Shown here one piece after another: positions 35,433 through 44,144 of a stretch of DNA of 63,649 nucleotides; within the stretch, counting starts at the first letter, position 1, and each line of letters opens with the position of its first letter. The stretch covers positions 1 to 63,649 of the forward strand of contig NZ_JAAAWJ010000002.1 in NCBI RefSeq assembly GCF_009914725.1, written 5' to 3'. The notes under the pieces are model-generated. The model searched no databases. It saw nothing but the letters and a program-made list of their open reading frames with translations, and was not told the DNA's origin. The translations under genes and the position numbers were made by a program. The DNA comes from Methanogenium sp. MK-MG. GTDB lineage: Archaea > Halobacteriota > Methanomicrobia > Methanomicrobiales > Methanomicrobiaceae.

Positions 35433-36398
35433 ATGCAGAAGGGGGTCGTTGTCTTTGTTATCTGCCTGTGCGTGCTACTGGCAGTCACGTTTGCCGGATG
35501 TACATCACAGCAGGAGAAGAATGTCTATGATCAATCATCGATGGCTGATCTTGAAGCGTATGTGCAGGATGCAGCCGGGTATGTGCAGACGGTTGGTGTT
35601 GAGGCGGCGCTGGAAGAGTTTGACGCAAAAGACGGCCGGTTTACGCAGGGTGACTGGTATATCTATGCCTACGATTATAGCGGTATTCTGCGTGCACATC
35701 CGTATGAACGGGATGTGGTCGGGACCTGCCGTGGTAACTGGACGGATGTCCGTGGCCTTCCGGTGATCCGTATCGCACAGGAGACCGCAGCAAACGGCGG
35801 CGGATATATTGCCTATCTCTATCCGGCACCAACAGGCGGCATCATCAACGAATCGGCGGGTGAGACCTATGAACCGAAGATCGGCTATGCATACCCTGCA
35901 GGAGCAGACCTGTGGGTCGGTTCGGGGATGTACTTTGGTGATCTCACGGTTGAGGGTGAAGGAGCATGCCCCGCCGCAGTCTCTGGTATGATCTCACTCG
36001 TGGAGGCAGGTGCCGGATATGCACAGGCAGAAGGCACGGATGCAGCGCTTGCTGCGATAGGAAATGCATCAGGTCAGTTTGTGGACGCAGACGGTCACCA
36101 TCTGTATGCCTATGATTATAATGGCACTCTGCTTGCGCATCCCTATCTGGGTGACCGTGTGGGTGACAACCTGATGGACCGGAAAGGTCCGTTTGGGATG
36201 GAGAATATCCGTGCACTCACTGAAACAGCGGCAGACGGCGGCGGGTTTGTGGTCTTTGTCTGGCCAAACCCTGACAATGGCAATCTGGATGAACTGAAGA
36301 TTGGCTATGTGCTGCCGGTGAATGATGAATGGTGGCTGGGGTCAGGCACCTATCTGAGTGAGATCACAGGAGAGGATTCTGCCCTGTTTGTCCGGTGA
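35433..36398 (+). CDS. Lipoprotein with two tandem Cache-like sensor domains
   Basis: 321 residues. The signal peptide ends in lipobox FAGC (Cys23). Two homologous modules follow, about residues 35-170 and 180-321, each with the pattern YAYDYSG-x-LRAHPY, GGGYIAYLYP and a closing KIGYAYP-x-ADLWVGSGMY; the second reads YAYDYNGTLLAHPY and KIGYVLPVNDEWWLGSGTY. This is the single-Cache layout usual in extracellular ligand sensors. There is no kinase or methyl-accepting domain, so it is either a stand-alone binding protein or an external partner for a separate receptor. It sits between two tRNA genes. Confidence 0.8.
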   Translation: MQKGVVVFVICLCVLLAVTFAGCTSQQEKNVYDQSSMADLEAYVQDAAGYVQTVGVEAALEEFDAKDGRFTQGDWYIYAYDYSGILRAHPYERDVVGTCRGNWTDVRGLPVIRIAQETAANGGGYIAYLYPAPTGGIINESAGETYEPKIGYAYPAGADLWVGSGMYFGDLTVEGEGACPAAVSGMISLVEAGAGYAQAEGTDAALAAIGNASGQFVDADGHHLYAYDYNGTLLAHPYLGDRVGDNLMDRKGPFGMENIRALTETAADGGGFVVFVWPNPDNGNLDELKIGYVLPVNDEWWLGSGTYLSEITGEDSALFVR

Positions 36399-36520
36399 TG
36401 CACCGGACGTCATTGATTTTTCTAATGGCTTTGTCTGCGAATTTTCGCTGATTTTGGCCACATTTTTTTCATTTTTTCAAAACCCTTATCCATCTGGACA
36501 GCCTAACTATGCAGGTTAAA

Positions 36521-36594
36521 GGGCTCGTGGTCTAGTTGGTTATGACGTCGCCTTCACACGGCGGAGGTCCTGAGTTCGAATCTCAGCGGGCCCA
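36521..36594 (+). tRNA. tRNA-Val (anticodon CAC)
   Basis: 74-base cloverleaf: acceptor GGGCTCG / CGGGCCC with one T-G pair and discriminator A, anticodon loop TTCACAC in stem TCGCC / GGCGG (anticodon CAC, reading GTG), and T-arm CTGAG TTCGAAT CTCAG. No intron; CCA not encoded. Confidence 0.95.
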
Positions 36595-37004
36595 TGCATT
36601 TTCTTTTCTGTTGTGGTTTTTGGATTGCTTAATGTCGTATGATGCGGTAGTGTGATCAACCGAAACAGATATTGAACGGGAGCATGCCGCCACCTCTCTT
36701 TTTCGGTCTCTGTGCTCTTTTTCTCCCCATCCTTCTCACCGGTTTGGTATTTGCCTGCATATCGGGATTGGGGTCATTCCCCATTCCTGTCACTGTCCAC
36801 AGTCATGCCCCTGCAACCAGCCGGGAATGATGTTTATAAATTTTTGAAAAAGTGCAAGAGGAATATTTATACGGGACTGTCTGAAAAAATCCTGCACAAC
36901 ATATGGTTAATAAATTTTAGTTAACTTACATCGTTTTGGTAACTTATTTATCTGTCAGGTGATGAGACTATTCTACCTGATAAAAGTGGTATATTTCAGG
37001 AGTA
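36595..37004. other. Long leader/promoter region before the giant surface-protein gene
   Basis: 410 bases without a convincing gene. TATA-like boxes are at GTTTATAAATT (about 36833), ATTTATACG (about 36865) and ACTTATTTATC (about 36942). A hairpin lies at 36955-36980 and AGGAG at about 36998. Several promoters and a structured leader would suit a highly expressed envelope protein. Confidence 0.5.
36955..36980 (+). promoter_or_regulatory. Leader hairpin before the giant surface-protein gene
   Basis: TCAGGT (36955-36960) pairs with ACCTGA (36975-36980), with a G-T pair extending the stem, around a 14-base loop. It ends 24 bases before the start codon, so it is probably in the 5' untranslated region and could protect or regulate the mRNA. 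Confidence 0.4.
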
Positions 37005-40000
37005 ATGATAAATATGAGTTTAGTTGATTTGATTAACAAAAGAGGTCTGCCCCTCTTTTTTGCCCTGCTTCTGGTGGCAGTGGTATGTACTGTACCGGTG
37101 TGTGCTGCTTCAACAGAAGTGACGGTGCAGAAGATTGCAGCAGACGGTACGACAGTCCTTGATGAACAGACTGTCAGTGCCACATGGATGGAAGCAAATC
37201 TCCCCGTGATGGGAGACGGAACAACGCACTACTACGCACAGGGCCCATCCTTTGACCCGAATCCTCTCTGGGATGAAACAGAGACGATAAACTGGGAAGG
37301 TAAGGACATGGGTGCGGTCAGAGGTACTGACATTAAAGACCTCTGTGAACTTGTCGATGGTGCCGAAAGCGGAGATGTGATTGTTCTCCGTGCGGCAGAT
37401 GGATTCTCAAAATCATTCCCCTATGAGAATGTCTATAATCCACAACCTCGTCAGGGTTCGATTGTGCTAACCTGGGAGAAAGATGGCAATTCCGTGACTG
37501 GTGATTCTTACTCAGATGGTATGCGCAATGTCTTCTTTGCTGACACCACCACCAATCCGGAAGGAGCCCACGTCTATGGAAACTGGGATATGCATGAGAC
37601 TATGCCGGAAGATTACTGGCACTATTTCTCTGGCGTATATCCTGCAACAACAGGTCTGGGTGTGCAGAACATCAACCAGATTAAGATCCTCACGGACGAC
37701 CCGGTACCCGTAGCACCTGTGAGCATTTTCGACGGCACAGTGACTCTTGCCGATGAAACCTTCTCCTGGACTGATTCCTATGGAGATGCCTATGACATCA
37801 ACTGGCAGACACCACACGGTGCACTCGATGCTGCTGCAACAGACGGTGGATTTACGTATGTGGCAGGCTGGAAAGATGATAAAAACACTGCTCTTCTGAA
37901 TGATATCTTCGCAGATGATACCTGGTACAAATTTAGTAAGGCTGACGGAGTTGGCTGGAATTACCAGCTGAACGGTGTCTGTCAGGACTACTACTCAACT
38001 GAAACCGGCATCTCGAATTTCGAAGGCCTTGCAGACGGGGATGTGATCACGTATTACTTCGGCCCGAAGGATGACCAGACAACCGACAATGCGGTTGCAA
38101 TCATCACGATTGACGTAACCTTTGGCAGTGGTGCTGTGTCTATCTATGACGGCAGCGTGAACCTTGCCGACGAAACCTTCTCCTGGACTGATTCCTATGG
38201 AGATGCCTATGACATCAACTGGTGGACACCACACGGTGCGCTTGAGGCTGCTGCAACAGACGGTGGATTTACGTATGTGGCAGGCTGGAAAGATGATAAA
38301 AACACTGCTCTTCTGAATGATATCTTCGCAGATGATACCTGGTACAAATTTAGTAAGGCTGACGGAGTTGGCTGGAATTACCAGCTGAACGGTGTCTGTC
38401 AGGACTACTACTCAACTGAAACCGGCATCTCGAATTTCGAAGGCCTTGCAGACGGGGATGTGATTACGTATTACTTCGGCCCGAAGGATGACCAGACAAC
38501 CGACAATGCGGTTGCAATCATTACGATTGATGTAACCTTTGGCAGCGGTCCGACACCCGGTGAAGACTGGACTGTTCTGGTAAAGAACGGTAACCGTGAG
38601 TTCACGGTCGACAAGGCCTACTTTGAGTCAGGCGTTGGCTGCGGTCACTCTGCATCATACACTGATGTGGATGGCACATGGGCCGGCATGCCGCTCTACT
38701 TCCTTGCGGGACTCGTCGATGACGATAACACGCACGGTGCTGGCGCCTTCAACCGTGACCTTGCAGCGCAGGGATATTCTGTTGAAGTGACCTCAGGAGA
38801 CGGGTATTCAATCAACTTTGAATCCGCAGATATTGCAGATAATGCGAATATCTTTTTAGCAAATACCCTCAACGGCGCTGAACTTCCTGCGGTCATCGGC
38901 GACAAGAACAAGCCCTGCTGGCCGCTCAGAATGTCTGGTTCAGAGGTGTCTGCAGGCAAACTTGTTGGCGACATTGTCACCATTGAACTCATCGGTGTCC
39001 CAGAACCTTCAGCAGGCTGGGAACTTGCAGTAAACGGTCTCATATCCGATGTGGTGACCGAAGCAGAGTTCAATGACTTCTGCATGCACGATGTCACCTG
39101 GACAGACGGCAACGGCGATGTCTGGGAAGGTGTCCCGCTCTGGATCATGGCCTCTGTTTCTGACAACTATGAGTCCACAACTCACTGGACATTCGATGAC
39201 ACCGCGGCAGCAGACGGATACACCGTCCGGATCATCGCAGGTGACGGATTCTCCCGTGAATTTGCCAGTGCGGATATGGCACGCTCGGATGACTACATCA
39301 TTGCAAGCATCTGCAACGGTGAACCACTATCAAGCGAAGGTGACAAGGCACCCTACCCCCTGCGGCTTGTGGGACCGGCAGTCTGGAATGATGCAGAAGG
39401 TAAATTCACCGGCTCGGCGATTGCAAATATCACCACCATTGATCTGGTTGAACTGATTCCGCCTGAACCTGCCGAGGGTTCCTACAACCTTCTCACGAAG
39501 GGAATCATCACCAGTGTCATTACTGAGGCATTCTTTGAAGAGGCACTTGAATGCCACCACCAGCAGACCTGGACAAATGAAGAGACCGGTGAACAGTGGG
39601 GCGGCATTCCGCTCTGGGTCCTCGCCGGATGGGTGGACGACCGCACACCGCATGGTGCTGACGGCTTCAATGATGCAGTCGCACTTGCCGGCTACACCGT
39701 GATTGTCACCGCAGAAGACGGATATTCCAAGAGCCTCCCGAGTGCTCTCGTTGCCCGCAACAACGGGCTCATTGTCGCAAACACCCTGAATGGTTCAGCC
39801 CTTGAGGACAGTTTCCCGCTGCGTCTGGTTGGCCCTGACCTGCCGGAGGCAAGCTATAGCGTAGGCAACCTCGCGAAGATTGAACTGACCGACTTCTGTA
39901 AACCGGAAGGCTCACTGCCACTGACCATCGTGAAGTACGCCAGTGACGGAGTCACAGAACTTTCCAACGTGACGTTTACCTGGGACTGGATGGCAGACAA

Positions 40001-42773
40001 CCTGCCGGTTTATGGCGATGGTGTGACTGAATACAAGTTTGAAGGTCTCTGTTTCCCGCCGGAAGACCCGTGGGACATGGCAGAAACCTATCCCAGTGGA
40101 TTCAAGATCATCGAAGCCATAAAAGGCACGTCTGTTCGTGAACTATGTGACCTCGCAGGCGGCATGGATTCCGGCACTGAGATCACGTTCATTGCAACAG
40201 ACGGCTGGAGAAGCAAATTCTCGTATGATGTCATCTACGAACCGGCAGACTGTATCGGAGAACCGGTCCTTGCATGGTACAGTGGAGGCCGGGGCGGTGC
40301 GATGCCTGATTACGGCGATGGATTCCGCCTGTTCTTTGCAACCGATGATCACATCTTCGGCCAGCGGGATATGTTTGAAGGTATTCCGTTCCAGTACTGG
40401 CACTATAACTCAGGTCTTCCGTCCTGTGCCGGCCTCTCTGCCAAGATGCTGACACGGATTGAACTCACTACCTATGCAGATCCGACATGGAATCTGACAA
40501 CTCTCGGTGCCATACCGGCTGAACTTTCGAAAGGATTCTTTGAGGGTGCGATGGGATGTACCATGTCCGGGAATCACAAGGCCATCTACACGGACGCGTC
40601 CGGTAATGAATGGGCAGGCATGCCACTCTGGCTGATCTGCGGATTTGTTGATGATGCCAACCCACACGTGGGTAAATCCTACAACCAGACTCTCGCTGAA
40701 CAGGGCTATGATATTCATATCATCGCTGAAGACGGCTTTGAGACGGTAATTGACAGCCGCAACACAATCACAAACAACAACTACATACTTGCAAACACGC
40801 TCAATGGCCAGCTGATGCGGCCGGAGGATGGAACCGGCTGGCCACTGTGCCTGGTCGGTCCGAATGTCACAGCCAAATATGATGGCGTGAAGGGCGTGAA
40901 GAACGTTGTAAAGGTCATCCTTGACCTTCCGTATGCACCGGATCAGTATTCCGGCGCTGTCACCGCCGAGTGGGGAGACATTGGGGCAGGAGTCCCGGTC
41001 CGGGCATTCATCGGTGATGTTGCCGCAGGAGAGGGTGTGACGGCTGATACCAATGTATATGCAACCGCTGACGCACCCTTTGCCATCACCGGTAGCCAGT
41101 ATCTCTATGGCGAACCGGTAACCTTCATCGTGAACGGTGTTGAGGCACTCCAGCACCCGGTATTCCTGGGTGCACAGACTGAGACACTTGACCTGACCTT
41201 CCCAATCGGCAGCCTGCCGGTCGGTGAAGAGGACTGTGATGGTGTTCCACCCTGTGTGATGACCGACGGTGATAATGTCTGCGTCAACCTTACCGGTGGT
41301 AATGTAGATGTGGACGGTTCAAACATTGCAATCTTCCCTGCCGGCAATGGCTGGGAAAGCATGCTCATCGGAACAACGGGTGTAACAGAGAATGCAACCG
41401 CTGCAACCGGTAGTGTTACCGGTGTCATTGCAACAGGTGTTCCTGCATCAGGCATGGTTCCTGAAGTCGGAAATGTCACCGCAGGATTTATGGTTAATCT
41501 GACCGGCATGCCGGGAGAGAATGCAACCATCAGATCAATGATTGCAAAGGAACCCTCCTCTGAGATGCTCACATACTTCCAGATTGCTGCAGCAGAAGAG
41601 GGTGTCGGCATCCGGGATGTGGCTTACACGCTTAACATCCAGAAAACCGGCATCGCAAACGGTGAGGACATCACCAGTGCAGTCATCAGAATGGCAGTAA
41701 CGCCTGCATGGGTTTCCACACATGGTGGTATTCCTGAAATTCAGATCATCCGCCACGGTGAAGAGGGCGTCACTGAAGTTCTTGAGACCACCTTCACCGG
41801 CTATGATGCAGAGGGCCTGATGATCTTTGAGGCACTCTCACCAAACGGACTCTCTCTCTTTGGTATGGCAGCAGTGTCATCCCCATCGGTTTCCGGTGAC
41901 GGTGACAATGATGCTCCTGACTGGACTCCAACAGCTACTCCGACCCCTGCTGTCACAGAACCTGACACAGGTAAATCATACACCATTGTCTCCTCTGCGG
42001 TGACCTTCAGCACTGCTGACGGAACCAGGACGGTTAAAATCGACCGTCTTGTCGCAGAGGTCAATGATGCAGTGATTGTCATCACCGGAACAGATATTCA
42101 GGTCCGAATGCCCGGCGGCATTCTTCATGTCCTGACTGCCGGGGTCACTGAGGACGGGAATCTCATCACTGGTGAAGTCACCCGTGTCTTCTATGAAGGA
42201 GATTCCGTAACTGCCACTATCAGCGGCATTGGTGCCGTGCAGGGTGCAGTCACGATTGACTTCCCTGGAGTTCCCGCATCTGAATCTGACATTGCAGTAT
42301 CCCTTACCGGCACCGTTCCGGTAACTGTTGAAAACGGACTGAAGCAGGCAGCACTGTCTGCCGGAAAGACAGCCGGTGATGTGGCGTTTATTATGCCGCT
42401 CACCGTCTCTGATGTATCCGCCAGCAGTGCAACAGTTACCCTGACCGCACCTGCCCTCTGGATAGAGAGCAGCGGCGGTGTGGACAATGTTGTCATTGCC
42501 GGTTACCGGTCTGACGGCACTGCTGTTCTCCTGCCGACAGCAGCAGATGATGGCACATTCACAGCAGAATCCTCTGTTCTCTATGATGGCTATGGTCTCG
42601 TTGCGGTCAGTGCAAAAGAGACCGGTGCAACGATGACACCTGCACCCACAGCCACAACAGGAGGCAGTACTGCTACAGAAGAGACGCCTGCATCAGGCAG
42701 TATCTTCACAACACTTGCACTCATCTGTGCAGTCTTCGGTGTTGCCGGATATGCGGCAATGAAGAAGAGATAA
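37005..42773 (+). CDS. Giant repeat-domain surface protein (1922 aa), S-layer-like
   Basis: Secreted, membrane-anchored protein. Signal peptide 1 to about 34; a C-terminal transmembrane helix followed by KKR anchors it. Domain order by repeats: A (36-238), B twice (239-377, 378-516), C three times (about 521-667, 669-820, 825-965), A again (about 968-1158), C again (about 1162-1312), then beta-sandwich regions, a segment resembling the PGF-pre-PGF module (about 1510-1625), a TPTATPTP linker, another beta domain and a T-rich stalk. Domain C (GMPLYFLAGLVDD, DGYSINF, ANTLNG, PLRM) resembles the molybdopterin-oxidoreductase fold. The size and leader suggest a major envelope protein. ATG 37014 is an alternative start. 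Confidence 0.75.
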   Translation: MINMSLVDLINKRGLPLFFALLLVAVVCTVPVCAASTEVTVQKIAADGTTVLDEQTVSATWMEANLPVMGDGTTHYYAQGPSFDPNPLWDETETINWEGKDMGAVRGTDIKDLCELVDGAESGDVIVLRAADGFSKSFPYENVYNPQPRQGSIVLTWEKDGNSVTGDSYSDGMRNVFFADTTTNPEGAHVYGNWDMHETMPEDYWHYFSGVYPATTGLGVQNINQIKILTDDPVPVAPVSIFDGTVTLADETFSWTDSYGDAYDINWQTPHGALDAAATDGGFTYVAGWKDDKNTALLNDIFADDTWYKFSKADGVGWNYQLNGVCQDYYSTETGISNFEGLADGDVITYYFGPKDDQTTDNAVAIITIDVTFGSGAVSIYDGSVNLADETFSWTDSYGDAYDINWWTPHGALEAAATDGGFTYVAGWKDDKNTALLNDIFADDTWYKFSKADGVGWNYQLNGVCQDYYSTETGISNFEGLADGDVITYYFGPKDDQTTDNAVAIITIDVTFGSGPTPGEDWTVLVKNGNREFTVDKAYFESGVGCGHSASYTDVDGTWAGMPLYFLAGLVDDDNTHGAGAFNRDLAAQGYSVEVTSGDGYSINFESADIADNANIFLANTLNGAELPAVIGDKNKPCWPLRMSGSEVSAGKLVGDIVTIELIGVPEPSAGWELAVNGLISDVVTEAEFNDFCMHDVTWTDGNGDVWEGVPLWIMASVSDNYESTTHWTFDDTAAADGYTVRIIAGDGFSREFASADMARSDDYIIASICNGEPLSSEGDKAPYPLRLVGPAVWNDAEGKFTGSAIANITTIDLVELIPPEPAEGSYNLLTKGIITSVITEAFFEEALECHHQQTWTNEETGEQWGGIPLWVLAGWVDDRTPHGADGFNDAVALAGYTVIVTAEDGYSKSLPSALVARNNGLIVANTLNGSALEDSFPLRLVGPDLPEASYSVGNLAKIELTDFCKPEGSLPLTIVKYASDGVTELSNVTFTWDWMADNLPVYGDGVTEYKFEGLCFPPEDPWDMAETYPSGFKIIEAIKGTSVRELCDLAGGMDSGTEITFIATDGWRSKFSYDVIYEPADCIGEPVLAWYSGGRGGAMPDYGDGFRLFFATDDHIFGQRDMFEGIPFQYWHYNSGLPSCAGLSAKMLTRIELTTYADPTWNLTTLGAIPAELSKGFFEGAMGCTMSGNHKAIYTDASGNEWAGMPLWLICGFVDDANPHVGKSYNQTLAEQGYDIHIIAEDGFETVIDSRNTITNNNYILANTLNGQLMRPEDGTGWPLCLVGPNVTAKYDGVKGVKNVVKVILDLPYAPDQYSGAVTAEWGDIGAGVPVRAFIGDVAAGEGVTADTNVYATADAPFAITGSQYLYGEPVTFIVNGVEALQHPVFLGAQTETLDLTFPIGSLPVGEEDCDGVPPCVMTDGDNVCVNLTGGNVDVDGSNIAIFPAGNGWESMLIGTTGVTENATAATGSVTGVIATGVPASGMVPEVGNVTAGFMVNLTGMPGENATIRSMIAKEPSSEMLTYFQIAAAEEGVGIRDVAYTLNIQKTGIANGEDITSAVIRMAVTPAWVSTHGGIPEIQIIRHGEEGVTEVLETTFTGYDAEGLMIFEALSPNGLSLFGMAAVSSPSVSGDGDNDAPDWTPTATPTPAVTEPDTGKSYTIVSSAVTFSTADGTRTVKIDRLVAEVNDAVIVITGTDIQVRMPGGILHVLTAGVTEDGNLITGEVTRVFYEGDSVTATISGIGAVQGAVTIDFPGVPASESDIAVSLTGTVPVTVENGLKQAALSAGKTAGDVAFIMPLTVSDVSASSATVTLTAPALWIESSGGVDNVVIAGYRSDGTAVLLPTAADDGTFTAESSVLYDGYGLVAVSAKETGATMTPAPTATTGGSTATEETPASGSIFTTLALICAVFGVAGYAAMKKR
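37719..38547 (+). repeat. Near-identical 417-bp tandem duplication inside the surface-protein gene
   Basis: Copy 1 is 37719-38135 and copy 2 is 38136-38547, offset exactly 417 bases (139 codons). Most differences sit in the first ~110 bases; after that more than 200 bases are identical, and only four single-base changes appear near the 3' end. The repeat keeps the reading frame. Confidence 0.9.
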
Positions 42774-42774
42774 T

Positions 42775-42792
42775 CTTTTTTTTTATTTTTTT
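42775..42792 (+). terminator. T-tract after the surface-protein gene
   Basis: CTTTTTTTTTATTTTTTT starts about two bases after the stop codon. There is no hairpin, which fits the oligo-T terminators of archaea. Confidence 0.55.
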
Positions 42793-42820
42793 AGCCAGAG
42801 AGATCAGTATCACCGGCAAT

Positions 42821-42837
42821 GTAAATGTAACATTTAC
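42821..42837. repeat. Perfect inverted repeat between convergent genes
   Basis: GTAAATG (42821-42827), TAA, CATTTAC (42831-42837). It lies between the convergent ends of the surface-protein gene and the coiled-coil gene; it could be a processing or termination element. Confidence 0.4.
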
Positions 42838-42871
42838 TGAGTCGGATACGGACGCATTTCAGAAAAAAGAA

Positions 42872-43555
42872 TTATTTTTGCTGTCTTCGTTTCCACCAGG
42901 ACAGCCTGAGGTATGCAAGCTCGTGCCTGACATATTCCGTCCAGGTCTGTGTATCTTCTGCAAGCTCTTTTGTTCGTATGTCTCCTGCATCCAGTCTGTG
43001 GTCAACATGCTCAATCCAGGAGTCCACTGCTTCCATCTGTTCCTGGAGTGCAGCGACCTGACGCTCAAGTCGTTCTATTCGTTCTTTGGATGCTTCCCGG
43101 TCAGCAGTCGCTGCCACTTCCAGTGCAGTGAGCCTGTCTGCAAACCGGGAGAACTGCTGGCCCTGCATTGCTACGGTATTGATGAGCTGAGTCGGCAGAC
43201 GGCCTGCAGGATATGTCTGACCGGTTGTGGCCTTCGCCGTCTTCTCTTTCTCTTCGCGTGTTTTTGAAATACTGCTGAGGCGGGACAAAGCAACGTTTTT
43301 CCCCTTTTCCTCCACTGCCGGTCCGGCCCCCTCTTCCTTACTCGGGGACGGGGATCTCTGTTCTCCGCCTTCTTCATCTGCAATTGCAGTAAATATACCG
43401 GCTGCCTTTTCATCATAAATCTGAATCCGGCCCACCTTCTGCGAAGGAATCCGGTTACCGTGGCGCCTGGCAATATCACGTATGCCTTCTTCCGGGATGC
43501 CTGTCATCTCTGCGATATCTGCTGTCTTCAGTCTTTTCCCGGCTGGTGGTTTCAT
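42872..43555 (-). CDS. HTH and coiled-coil protein, unrecognised
   Basis: 227 residues, no family recognised. The N-terminal ~55 residues look like a MerR/HTH-type module (LKTADIAEMTGIPEEGIRDIARRHGN, IPSQKVGRIQIYDEKAAGIF), as in proteins that read DNA or act as plasmid-type adaptors. A low-complexity charged linker (about 65-115) is followed by a long coiled coil (about 135-205; ASKERIERLERQVAALQEQM) and a basic tail (WWKRRQQK). It is divergent from the KhtT gene with only 101 bases between starts, so it may regulate that pair; this is inference. Confidence 0.6.
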   Translation of the reverse strand: MKPPAGKRLKTADIAEMTGIPEEGIRDIARRHGNRIPSQKVGRIQIYDEKAAGIFTAIADEEGGEQRSPSPSKEEGAGPAVEEKGKNVALSRLSSISKTREEKEKTAKATTGQTYPAGRLPTQLINTVAMQGQQFSRFADRLTALEVAATADREASKERIERLERQVAALQEQMEAVDSWIEHVDHRLDAGDIRTKELAEDTQTWTEYVRHELAYLRLSWWKRRQQK

Positions 43556-43656
43556 TGATATTTACCTCCTGTGTGCGGCGCACAGAACGACTCAGGTTTC
43601 ACGTTGATTATTTCTTTACCGGTATACATTAATGCTCTCGTCCCATATTCTGAGGT

Positions 43657-44139
43657 ATGGGGTTCTTTCACCAGGTGCTTCCCGGCATCGGGACGAAATA
43701 TGAACTGGAGACAGAGAGCGGAGATCTCATCTCTGTCATCTTCATGCCAAATGGCAGAGTCCAGCTGTACACCCAGCCGGCACAATGTCCGGAGTGTTAT
43801 GCAGCAGACCTGAATCCGATGGAGACACGGAGGCTGGGCAATGTTCTCACCGGCGCCATCATGGAGGCAGAGGAGGAAGGGGTGGAGATTGCATTCTCTG
43901 CTCTTGCAGACCTCAGGATTGTGGTGCACACCTATATCATCCGTGAACAGCTTTCCGGAAAATCAATTACTGATCTCAATATCCGGTCCCGTACCGGAGT
44001 AACGGTTCTCGCGGTTTCCCGTGATGGAAAAAATACCGTTAATCCCCGTCCTGATTTCAGGTTTATGGCAGGAGATGCCGTTGTTGTCATCGGCGAATCA
44101 GATCAGATCAGGACATTTGAGCAGGAATTCATGGAGTAG
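43657..44139 (+). CDS. KhtT-like regulatory subunit of a cation/proton antiporter (TrkA_C domain)
   Basis: 160 residues. The N-terminal ~75 residues match the AmhM/KhtT type domain (GIGTKYELETESGDLISVIF), and the C-terminal RCK_C/TrkA_C domain (about 80-160) has SITDLNIRSRTGVTVLAVSRDG and FMAGDAVVVIGESDQI, which binds nucleotides or ions in this family. It starts 5 bases before the antiporter gene and should gate it. Confidence 0.85.
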   Translation: MGFFHQVLPGIGTKYELETESGDLISVIFMPNGRVQLYTQPAQCPECYAADLNPMETRRLGNVLTGAIMEAEEEGVEIAFSALADLRIVVHTYIIREQLSGKSITDLNIRSRTGVTVLAVSRDGKNTVNPRPDFRFMAGDAVVVIGESDQIRTFEQEFME

Positions 44140-44144
44140 ACGGA

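Noticed and set aside
36712-36924. 70-residue plus-strand frame before the giant gene
   Set aside because: Runs through several TATA-like boxes; low-complexity start and no ribosome site.
37719-38547. Possible CRISPR or satellite repeat
   Set aside because: Only two long adjacent copies in coding frame with no spacers; a protein domain duplication.
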